DNA of 64,000 bases, from positions 124,001 to 188,000 of the forward strand of contig BCIK01000018.1 in NCBI GenBank assembly GCA_039545295.1, given 5' to 3'. Every line of letters begins with the position of its first letter. Position 1 is the stretch's first letter. Origin of the DNA: Udeniomyces pyricola (taxonomy: Eukaryota; Basidiomycota; Tremellomycetes; Cystofilobasidiales; Mrakiaceae). Under the pieces are notes generated by a model. The model was not told the DNA's origin and ran no database searches. It saw nothing but the letters and a program-made list of their open reading frames with translations. Of this stretch, positions 45,601 to 55,459 are shown in pieces. The translations under genes and the position numbers were made by a program.

Positions 45601-46068
45601 GAAGATGAAGAAGATGAAGACGACGGCAGCGGCGACGAGGAGGATGGAAGGGAGTTTAATGCATCGGCGTCTCTCGGATTAGCTCTCCAGAACGACGTGA
45701 GCCGCGTGGTGAGCGTGCCATATCTCGCACTCGACAACGCAGCTGTAACGAGCGCAGGGGTCGATAGTGACCGCTTTGGCGGCGTTGTGGCTGAGAACCG
45801 CGCCGCATCGACCTCGCAGACGGATGGCTTGGCCAACCAGATGGGTTCCTCAGCAGAAGTAGGCGAAGGGAACGACGATGCCTCCGACAGAACGCTGGTG
45901 ATGGAGGAGGCGGAGGGAGGAAGCGATGACGTCAAAGTTGCCATGGATGTCGACGGCCTTGGCCTAGTGATTGCGCAACAGCAAGAATTCATCAGCCTGC
46001 TCGATCATGGACCTATCACCGTTCGAGTCGAGACGGGGCTGGATACTGCTGAGAGGCTGCATGTGTGA
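42681..46068 (+). CDS. CHFR: CHFR-like RING E3 ubiquitin ligase without an FHA domain
   Basis: Exons 42681-43133, 43345-43431, 43527-43627, 43711-43789, 43906-44013, 44089-44216, 44309-44424, 44517-44567, 44790-44952, 45058-45194, 45318-45340 and 45421-46068 encode 697 residues. The RING spans about 150-195: CGLCAAPCYKPV, PCGHAYCGSCC, then CPGCRTTVS. A CHFR-type cysteine-rich region follows: PCPHC, CHCG, CSICEDG, YCGATGCSPLC, VCLSCSDDL and GLYEWWTRRRP. It ends in CCWGRTCYRQ and KKFNHICSPL, nearly identical to the human CHFR C-terminus. CHFR ubiquitinates mitotic kinases and guards mitotic entry. The usual N-terminal FHA domain is absent; residues 1-148 are Ser/Pro/Asp-rich. An acidic tail of 216 residues follows the zinc region. 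The intron 44568-44789 may hide one more linker exon. Exon 11 is 23 nt. Confidence 0.87.
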
Positions 46069-46111
46069 CGGGCGCCGGCGTTATGTTCTCAGTTGTCGCA
46101 TCGTGAATTGG

Positions 46112-46152
<41 letters not shown>

Positions 46153-46726
46153 CGCTTGCTTGATCTCGCTTCATTTTTGGTCTCTGTGCATGATCTTGGG
46201 TTGATTGGGATCTGATCTGACTAGTTGCGGTTGTAATTTTAGTAGCGATAGCTTTCTCAGGGGCTTTCTTTGCTGTGCGGGTAAAGGTATATGTGCATGA
46301 GCTTTCCGTTGCTCATTTGTGCGGACCGATAACACTAGCGGTGATAGTGATTCTTACACTAGTCAGCCTGCGAGATCTGATTAATGATTGCTGAGCGAGT
46401 GTTTCGATGACGATGACGAGGTGAATGATATAGAGATATATATATAGATATATGGGACATGTGGAGCGCAGAGAAACTTAAAAGCTAAGGATGCCGCTTG
46501 TTAATAACTGCGACGCAAGTCGAGGAGGTTGGAAGAGGAGGCAGTGCAGCCTCGGACTCGACCGCGACTTGTGCGCGGTTCGTGATGATCCAGTGATGCT
46601 GCTCCATGCATGCATGCACGCATTTAATCACATAGTCAGTCAACCCATAACTTGTTCTCCCCCACCAACCATCCCCCAACTTTCCTTCCACTCCACCCTT
46701 ACACTCATCAGTCCCATTCTCCTCCT
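46069..46726. other. Intergenic with 37-base poly-T and TA repeat
   Basis: The 658 bp start with a poly-T run (46113-46149) 45 bases after the CHFR-like stop. An interrupted TA repeat lies near 46430-46453, and a palindromic CATGCATGCATG near 46607-46617. The right end is C-rich and holds the promoter of the next gene. No gene is seen. Confidence 0.6.
46113..46149 (+). repeat. Poly-T run, 37 bases
   Basis: The run lies just past the stop codon of the CHFR-like gene, in its presumed 3' UTR. The length may be inexact because homopolymers sequence poorly. Confidence 0.9.
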
Positions 46727-49355
46727 ATGGACGAGAAACACCCCAAACATATCGAGGCTGCCATCGATACTCTCCCCGTCTACACCCCACTGCAAGATCA
46801 GTCCGATCGACGCCAACACCGATCCTCGCTTCTCAACCGAACCAAGAAGCTCGCCCTCCTCGCAGCGGCCGCTACCGTTCTCTTGCTCACTGTGGGCAAG
46901 GGTGTCGGGGTGAGTCGTTCTCGGTCTATGCATCGCTTCGATTGTACTTTGCCTCATATGTCCACGATATGGCGCCTCGAACGTTCCCTTGTTGAGTTGA
47001 ACCTGACTGGATCGAACCTCTTGTCTGCCCACTCTTCCCCCCCCCCTTCCCCCCCTCTGCCTGTGTCGCTATAGTTTGGTGGACATGGCTTGCTCGGAAT
47101 GAACGGATCCGACTACCGAGCCGGATGGGAGATGGTCCATCACCGAGGCGGAAGACACCGCTGGGAAGGGCTCGGCAGAGACGACATTGGAGGCGAAGAC
47201 AGGTGGAAGGAGGTCGAGCACCGTGAGGTGAGTCCGAAAGCGAGGGACGGAGAAACGCCAAACGCTCTCTCGCCGCTTGCTGACTGCGGGTTTTGTTCTT
47301 CCCTTCCTTATCCCCTTTCTTTTTTCTTGTCTCGTCTGCCAGCCATTCCATCACTCTCATCTTGATCTCGCTCGATCCCCTCTCGACTTCGTCTCGCGGG
47401 TCGCCATCGTCCCCGTTTCTTCCGACGCTCGACGGCTCGTCATTCACGCGTTCGAGAACGCCGAAGCGAGCGTTGTCTTTGAGGACTCTGCCGCGGTCGA
47501 CTCGGAAGCTGAGCCGCAGGTGATTGTCCAGCGGGTCGCAAGCCTCGACAGTGCCGATTGGGATGAGCTCGATGAATCGAATGCTCGGGCTGAGACCATC
47601 CGAGCTCAAGACGAGTCACTGGTCGGTGTCGTACTGGTGAGAAAATATTTCCTGTTTGCGTCTGCGTTACGTCAATTCACCCCTTCTGGGTCTCCTATAG
47701 CTGCCTGCTGCCGGGTTGGTTTCAATCGACTATAAGCTGACCCTATCTATTCTCGGCTCAACCTCAATCACCATTCCTCGTCTTCCAGTCATCTACCTCC
47801 AAAGCCTCTTACCTCATCACCGTTGCCCTTCCCCCCACCGACCGACCTATCTCGTTCGTCGCGAGCGGTAACATCGTCACTTCGCCTAACCTTGCCTCGC
47901 ATCGGTTCAAGGACTTCTCTCTCTCGACCTCGAGTCAGTCCGGCCTCCAGATCGACGTGAGTGGTACATTTTCTCCTATCATTCTGCCGCCATTGGCTAC
48001 GTTTGACGCCTCTTGTCTTTATCTCCTTATTACATCCCTTTGCATTCGTAGAACCTCCATGCCGATTCGGCCGACGTTAAGCTCGCTTCGGGTGACTTGA
48101 CGGGTTCGTTCAATGTTTCGGGCGAACTCGTCCTCGTCACTCACATCGGAAACATCAACGCCAACGTTTCCATCCATGATGCCCCTCCCCACAAGGGTTG
48201 CCACCGCAAGGGCAAGGACGGCAAGAAGGGCGACAAAAAACGGCTCGATGCGACTGAAAGCCAGAATGGTAAGGCTTCTTTTTTTTCGCTTGACGTCATT
48301 GAGGGCTTGTGAATGTTCGCTCGTAGGTATCTGACGGATTTTTGAAATCTTGTCTCTTGTGTTATCCCCGGTCGGCCGTGATTTGCAGACGACGATCTTG
48401 AGTCATTCTCCTCTCACGATAAGCCTCACGGTCCTTCTCCTCCCGGCCCTCCTCATGATGGACCTCATGGACCTCATGGACCTCCCCCTCGCGGCCCTCC
48501 CCCTCATGGCCCTCCCCCCGGCGGAGTCTTTGTCTTTACTAAGACCGAGATTGGCTCGGTCAACCTGCTTTACACCGACTCGCACATCTCGCCCAACGCC
48601 TCGCTCTTCTCGAAGTCCATCGCCGACATTGGAAGCGTTCACGTCGGTGTTGTCAAGGGATTCAAGGGAATGGTGAGTTTGTTGGCAGTTCCTTCTCTTT
48701 TCTTCTCTATCCTCTTCGCGAACGAAATGTTGACTTGACCATTGATTTCGACTTGCAGTTTGCTGAGGGCTCTCGGATCGGTGATGTCACGTACGCCGCC
48801 GTCAATGCTTCGACGCCGATTGAGATTATCAAGGAAATTCACACCGGTCCTGGATCGTTCATCAAGGGTCTTGTCGGCCCTCCTCCTTCACACCCCCACC
48901 ATGACCACGACCACGACCATGGCAAGAACAAGTCGTCTTCTTCCCTCCCTGAAACGGCTCGTGCTCACCACGCCTTTGAGGAGAGGTCGATTGAGGATCT
49001 GATCAAGCGCGAGATCCACCACTCTGCTGGACGACGAGACGGACCTCCCCCTCACGGCCCTCACGACGGCCCTCACGGTGGTCCTCCTCCCCCTCCTCCC
49101 CATGGACCTCCTCCTCCCGGCCCTCCTCACGATGGACCCCATGGACCTCCCCCTCACGGCCCTCCTCCTCATGATGGCCCTCACCCTCCTCCTGGTTCTC
49201 CTCACGGCCCACCTCCTCACGGCCCACCTCCTCACGGCCCACCTCCTCACGGCCCACCCCCTCATGGCCCACACGGCCACGGTCCTCCTCCTCCTGGTTA
49301 CGGCTTCATCGGCGGCTTCACCTCCACCGGCAAGGTCGCTATCGTTTTCCTCTGA
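46727..49355 (+). CDS. Signal-anchored surface protein with beta-strand repeats and a His/Gly/Pro-rich tail
   Basis: Exons 46727-46909, 47075-47227, 47343-47636, 47789-47956, 48052-48268, 48389-48672 and 48759-49355 encode 631 residues. I do not recognise a named family. The N-terminal 40 residues are polar and basic, followed by one hydrophobic helix (about 41-58, LALLAAAATVLLLTVG), so it is probably a type II membrane or secreted protein. Residues about 110-350 and 400-470 alternate hydrophobic residues with Ser, Asn and Gly (SADVKLASGDLTGSF, NINANVSI, IGSVHVGVVKGF), as in adhesin-like beta-helix domains of the DUF4097/DUF2807 kind; this is a likeness only. A first HGPP segment lies near 315-345, HHDHDHDHG near 475, and HGPPP/DGPHG repeats fill about 520-612. 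The last 20 residues return to ordinary sequence. Metal binding by the His clusters is possible but unproven. Confidence 0.78.
49021..49300 (+). repeat. Coding tandem repeat for H-G-P-P units
   Basis: Degenerate 15-bp units of the type CCTCCTCACGGCCCA repeat through the last exon of the surface-protein gene. Four near-identical copies lie at about 49198-49260. They encode PPHGP, and a diverged block is found at 48430-48525 in the exon before. The identical copies suggest recent slippage, so the copy number may vary among strains. Confidence 0.85.
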
Positions 49356-50649
49356 TCCATGCAAACTCTCTTGATGACTTGTATTTTCTTTCTTCTTCTT
49401 CTTTCCCCTCCTCTTTCACGATTTGGCTTGTTTGTTTTTTCTTTTGCTTTTTTTCTTCAAAATCCTTTTTTCGTCCCCCCTCCCCATCCTACCCCATCTC
49501 GACAATGCCCATGCGATTTATCATTCCTTTCTGTTGTCTTGTCTTGTCTTCGTTTCTTTTCTTCCTCTTTCTGAACACGTAACGTGACAAAGAGGGAGAG
49601 AGGGAGAAAATCAGCGGAGTGTTGAGACCTGCGAGAGACAGTGAGCGAAAGAGAGAGAGAGAGAGAGAGAGAGGAGCTGAGAGAGTTAAGTTATCCGATG
49701 GGAACTATAACATGTATATAGAGAGGGTCCGGGCAGTATTAGTACTGTAAAAGATCGAATGGTAGCAAGGTTACGCGGTAGATGAATGGAGGGCTGGATG
49801 GATGGAAAAAAAGGAAGGAATCGGATACTCGTGGGAGGTCTGTTTATTGCTTCTAGTTTGGGAGTGATTAGGAAGTGGTTTTATGCAACAAAAAAAAAAA
49901 AAAAGGTGAAAGAGGGAAAAAGGGATGGAGGAGAGACCTGAACGTGCGTTGGGGTTGGAGGAATGGGATGGATGTTTGATTGGGTTGGGTTGGATTGGGG
50001 TATGGACGGATGGATGGGAAGAGAGAATGAAAAAAAAAAAAAAAAAGGGAGGGGACGGATCGAGGGCATAGGCCGGTTGGAGAATTGGGAAATGGGACAC
50101 TAGAGGGGAAGGGGGGGGGGGGGAGATGGTTTGAAGCAAGAGGGAAAGAGAAAGAGAGGGAGAAAGACGAGAAGAAAAGAAAAGAAAGAGGGGGGGGGGG
50201 AAGACAGAAGGCGAAAAGAAAAGAAACGAAAAGAAAAGGAGCAGCCGGCGATTGGCGAGCTCGGGTAAGAAGAAAGAGAGAAAAGAGAAAAGAAGATTAA
50301 AAATGCAAGAGTTGGGAATCAAGAATGAGAGAAGACTGGTTTCCTCCCTCGTCTCTCCCATTCTCACAGGTCTTCCTTCCCTTGATGGGAAAAGAGTGAA
50401 CTGAGGACAAATGGGTTCTGAGGATGGAAACGTGGAGACGATGCATAGGCTGAAGGAATTTTTTTTTTTGCAGACAGGGAGATGGGAGGGGAACGTGAGT
50501 TTGCCAAAGAGTGAAAATCAAGAAAGAGAACGTCAGTCTAAGAGAAAGAAAAAAAAAGAAAAGAAGAAGAAAGAAGAACTGATAACTCACGATCGCGAGG
50601 CGAGAAGAAAAGAAAAGAAGGAGATGATAAAGAAGAAGACAATATCCCT
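49356..50649. other. Convergent intergenic region with C/T-rich then purine-rich strands
   Basis: Two genes end facing each other across 1,294 bp. The plus strand is C/T-rich from about 49376 to 49570 and then almost purely A/G from about 49790 to 50640. The purine part includes a GA microsatellite (49650-49673), poly-A runs and poly-G runs. On the mRNA of either gene these would be pyrimidine-rich 3' ends. No gene is seen. Confidence 0.7.
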
Positions 50650-53600
50650 CTAAACAAAGCGCCGGACTTTGGCCCGTTCATGTTCGAGCTCGACCGCTGT
50701 CAGCTGCTGATGGGTTGTCTCGAGGAGCTGCATGCTCATCGGGAACCGCTCGATCAAGATGACCTGGTTCTCGGCCTCAGTCTCTTGGACGCATTGGATG
50801 AGAAGCGTGAGGAGGTCTCGGGACGGCAGCCAGTGGTTGATGATGCCAATCTGGAAAGGGATCGGAACGGCGGATCGAAGCAGCCGGTAAGGTACCGGTT
50901 GGTTGTTCGAATCGAGAGCGAGAGCTTGGGCGTTGGCGTCGACGAGATCTTCGTATCGAAGGGTGTTGGCTAAGAATCGGCGGGCGAGGGGTTCGGGGAC
51001 CATACTGTAACTGTTGTTGACCCACGTCTTCCACTCATCCCTGAGTTTCGGACTGAGGACCGAAGGGTAACGATCCAGATCCGAGACATGGATCCGGTCG
51101 AGTTCGTCTTTCGCTATGGCGACCTTCCAAGGTTGGGCTTCACGCCCATCGAGGTCTCGTCCGGTCTCAGCGACGAGTTCCTTTTCGAGCTTCCCAAACT
51201 GCCACAGCATCACGTGCTCAACGATCTCAAACGCTTTTTCGACATCACCGACTTGAGCGAACGATTGGGCGAGGAGGGACCAATTAGAAGGGGAGAATCC
51301 GAGGCCGAGTGAGGCCAGTCGGGACCATTCGACGAGGAGACGGCTGATGGTGCTGCGATCCAAGGCGTTTTGGACCGATCGCACGTGGAGGAGACCTTGC
51401 ATGAGCGAGGTCGTGGCCTTGCAGAGGAGGGAACCGTTAAAGGCTGAGATCGGGGCGTGTTCGGAAGAAGAGGGAGTGAGAGATAAGAGGTTGGTCATGC
51501 TCTGGTCGGACGAAGAGGAAGAAGAAGTGTCTGATGATGGGGTTGGCGACGTGTCGCGAGAAGTTGAGGAAGGAGGACAAGGGGCAGTGGCAGTAACGTC
51601 GGTAGCGAGGTCTGTAGGGGTCTCGGTCGAGGTAGATATAGTGGTAGCATTGGCGGCGAGAGAAGAAGGTCCCGTCACAGGAGGAGGGACAGTTCGCGTT
51701 GGCAACGCGACGTGCCTAGTCGTTTCCTCTGCAATCTGAGTTGCCATGTTCCAAACCTCCCAAATCCCATCCTCATCAACCGTCTGACCCATGGAGTCCG
51801 CGATGTTTTCGATCAACCTCAAATCAACAATCTCTTTTCGCGCTTTGAGGAGCTCCTTGAACGCGCTCGTCGCAGTCAGGCGCATGTGAGAACCCTGGAG
51901 GGCGTAGAGATATTGCTCAAAGACCTTGGAAACCGGACTCCTTTCGTCGATACTATGCTTGAGAGCCCATCGAGAGCTGATCGTCCAGGGTTCACCCGTA
52001 CGAGGGACGGTCCGGAGCAACGTCTCGCAGAGCGTGATGGCTTTAGAGATTGTCTTTGGGTTCGTGAGAAAGGATCGGATAAGGACGAGGTTGATTTCGA
52101 CGGGGATGGGAAGCCGTGCCGCCTTCATGCGATTCATGAGCGCAGAGATGGAGGCATGAACCTGGTTGATGGCTCTTTCAGAAAGTCGAAATGGGCGGAT
52201 TGAGGGATTGATGTGAGCAAGCGGAGTACGAGAGTGCTCGATGAGCAGTTGGGCCCGCTGCTGATAGAGATAGGCAGAGGCGAGCTGTTCGTAGTGCCGT
52301 CCGTCGGGCTTGAACATTGCCCCACCATTCATTCCTTCGTGCTCCATGACGTCGAGTAGCTCTTCGACGGTCTCGACGCGACCCTCGCGCGCGGCCCGAC
52401 GCATGAGGAGCGCATAGACCCACGGCGTCGGCTTGAGGTCCAATTCTGCCATAGCCCTCTCCGTCATGTGCCGCATACCGTCATACGTCGTCCCGAACAT
52501 CATGTGCGCTTTGAGAAACGCGCAAAAGAACCGTGCCGCTTCTGCCTCGCGCTGGTACATGGCCTTTGACGTGGTGGCATGACGACTAAGCTGCCAGATG
52601 CCGCACTCTTGCGCGAGATCCCAAACCCGATCGACGCCCTTCCAGTCCTGGGTGTAGGTGTAGCACAGCATGAGTGTCGCAAGATCACCCCCGCTGGCTT
52701 GGAACCCCCGCTCTCGAGACCTCGCCAACCAGTACTCGCAGAGTTCGGGCTTGCTGACCGAATGCGCGAGCCTCATCAGGTGACGATACACTTTTCGTTC
52801 AAACAACGGATCCGCCAACGGCTGTCGAGGGTCCGAGACGAGTTGATCAAAGAGTCGATGGGCTCGAGGGACGTTGCGAGATCGGACGCAGATCTTGAGG
52901 AGAATGAGGGCAAGGGCGGAAGCGTGCGTTGATTCGTAGTCGGCCAGCTGGATCGCTTCCGTGAGCCATTCACGCGCAGAGGTGAGATCATCAAATCGGA
53001 GGAGGCAGTCGATCACTCGTGCGTAAACTCTGAACGGGGGTGGCGGCGTCGGAGGGGTCGCTGACGCTGGATGGAGGACGAGACCCCAGTAGGGCCAGGC
53101 TTGACGAATGACTTTGAACGCAAGTTCAGGTTGGAGGGTATCGAGGTGGTAGTTGATATAGGCGTGAATCGCTTGCGAAGTTGCCTCGTCCGAGAGATCG
53201 ACTTGGACGGAATCGTTGGCCTGGAGAGAATCGCCGGAAGGAGAAGGAGGTGGGGAAGGAGTGGACTGCCGAGGAGGGTTGGCTTGGATGAAATCAAACG
53301 GGTTTGGAGGCGACTCAAGAGTAACGTGACGCGGGTCGATGTGGGCCTCTGGATCGAGTTCGACAAAGACGTCGACCTCATCCTCGAACGACTGGTTGGA
53401 CGGGTCAAACGACAAGGGTGTTGACTCCGCTTCAAGTGAGAAGGGCACGGCCGCAGGCAGTCGGAGCCGGGTCTTGCTTGGTGCCGAGGGAGGGAGTCGT
53501 CTAGAAGACTGTCTCGGACCAGGTTTGAGCTGCGAGGAGAGTATGGTAGAGTTTTGTGACAGGTAGGTGGGATCAATGACATAGTTGACATGATCTGTGG

Positions 53601-55097
53601 GGGCGAAACCAAGGGCTGGGTCGGAGTGAGAGAAAGAGGAATCAAGAGGAGAAGGGGGAAGAGGTGGCATACGTAAAGTGGACGTTTTCGAGGATGATGC
53701 AAGAGGTGGGGGAGGAAGGGTTGGAGGACCAGGAGCTAGAGGCGAGTTGCGAGGTGGAGGTCGCGGAGGAGGAAGGTTCAAGGAGGGCTGTGAGGAGCCT
53801 GGAGGAGGTTGGAGAGGCGGAGAGGCGGATAACGCTGATGTGAGAGGGAGTGGCGAAGGAGGTTGAGGCGTTGACGACGAATGCGAAGAGGAGACCGACT
53901 GACGAGGCAGTGGAGGTGGTGAAGGAAAGCTTGGGATCGAGGCTGGCTTGTTCGCCTTCAGAGCTGATGATAACACATTCATGTCGTTGATCAAAGGAGC
54001 AAGGGAAAGAAAGCATTATTCGTCATCAGCCAAGACAGGACGACAAGACACCCTGATTTTCTTGCCGACACCGTCAAGTCAAGACAGGTAGTAAGCGAAC
54101 TCACAGCTGTATAGCTCAGTCCCAACATGAACAGAGTTCTCGACTCTCTGATTCTCGACTTTGGATGTTCCAGTGGTGGTATCAGCTGGGGCTTGAACAG
54201 GCGTGCCCGTGGAGAATGCCATGGCTTGCGCCGGCTCACCCAGCAAGGGGCTGCTCCGTCCGGCGCCAACGCCCAACTTGAGTCGACCAAAGAGTCCCTC
54301 AATTGACCGTTCTGTCTCTACTTCGGCGAGTGTTGCCCATCCAAGTCCACTTCCCAATCCGTTTGGAGATCGAGTTCCCAAGGAAGCATGATCCGACGAC
54401 GACGTCGACAGCGGTGGGGTGGAAGGGGAGGAATGACGAGCTCGTTGCTTGCCCTTGACGAGCGAGTGATGATCGCGAATGTCAATCAACCTGGAATCGG
54501 ATCCTTGGGACAACCAGGAGAAGGTCTCGACCGAGCCGGCTGAGGAGGAAGAGGAAGATGAAGGATCGATCGGGTTTGGGGACGCAAGCGCGTTAACGTA
54601 GAAGTCGGTAAAGTTGGAATGACCTTGGGGGAGGTCAGAAGAGTGAAAGGCCGTCTGGTCACGCAGAGAGGGATCGATCTGGAGGTTGAGAACGACAGAA
54701 AGTCAGCTTTTGTAGACTTGTGAGCGGGACGCGCCATAGACGATGAATAGCATCACGGCTGAAGTCGAAACAGAAGGAAGAAGGTAGGTAGAAGAGAAAC
54801 AAGGGGCGGGGCGAGCGCTTTGGTTGAGGCAGGAGACGGAGTGGACGAGCGGGTGGTTTGACTGACTTGAGCTGTACGCCAACTCTGAGTGGATAGCCTG
54901 CGTTTGCCTGAGCTGATAGGGTGAGATGGCTGATGGTCTGGGTGATGAGAGCTCGGGGAAGAGGAAGGGTGTTGGGGTGGATTGGGTTGAGGAGAGGAGG
55001 AGTGGTGTCGATGGAGTTTGATCGGACGTGAGGATGACCGATTGACACCTCGTCCGAGGACGGCTGGAGTGGAGGATGACCCTGAGCGGGATATCAT
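50650..55097 (-). CDS. Pentatricopeptide repeat (PPR) protein, probably mitochondrial
   Basis: Exons 55097-54867, 54678-54105 and 53963-50650 encode 1372 residues. The N-terminus (MISRSGSSSTPAVLGRG...) is rich in Arg and Ser with no acid for the first 40 residues, fitting a mitochondrial presequence. Residues about 80-590 are Pro/Ser-rich and low in structure. PPR-like helix pairs start at about 600: YARVIDCLLRFDDLTSAREW, RAHRLFDQLVSD, LATLMLCYTYTQDWKGVDRV, and VYALLMRRAAREGRVETVEELLDVMEHEGM-type units. A second helical block ends the protein (WSLLAQSFAQVGDVEKAFEI). PPR proteins bind organelle RNA and act in its stability, processing or translation; the target RNA is unknown. An in-frame ATG at 53982 could start a shorter form that lacks the presequence. 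Confidence 0.85.
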
Positions 55098-55459
55098 GGT
55101 CGGTGGGTGTTTGGTGATGTGGATGGGATTGCTGGATGATGATCAGTTAATGGTTGGTCGATATGTCGATATTCGATGGTGAATGTACGAATGGGAGGGT
55201 ATGATCGACGGCTGATGATGATCGAGCGGATGGAATAGCCATGATGCTTGGAATGAAATCTCGATTCAAGCACAGCTATTTTGAGCCTTGCTGACGCGTC
55301 GAGCGAGACACGTGACTGTCAAATGCATGATCACGTTGAACTCACGCTGTGCATCATCATCATCATGCATCATCGAGTTGCATACGTACTACTTGCTGTA
55401 TTGATCTCTCTTCATTCACCTTTCGTTCCCGATACTCCATTCATCAACCATCCCCCACC
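55098..55459. promoter_or_regulatory. Divergent promoter region between PPR and Ser/Ala-rich protein genes
   Basis: The 362 bp between two outward-facing start codons serve both promoters. ATCATCATC and GATGATGATC runs give local symmetry. TCCCCCACC leads directly into the right-hand ATG. No other motif is clear. Confidence 0.5.

Noticed and set aside
49198..49260. Regular 15-bp units that could suggest a CRISPR-like array
   Set aside because: Units are contiguous, lack spacers and encode in-frame PPHGP within a gene; CRISPR arrays are also not expected in a fungal nucleus.
48888..49364. Antisense Arg-rich open frame across the HGPP repeat
   Set aside because: It is a shadow of the GC-rich repeat in the sense gene.
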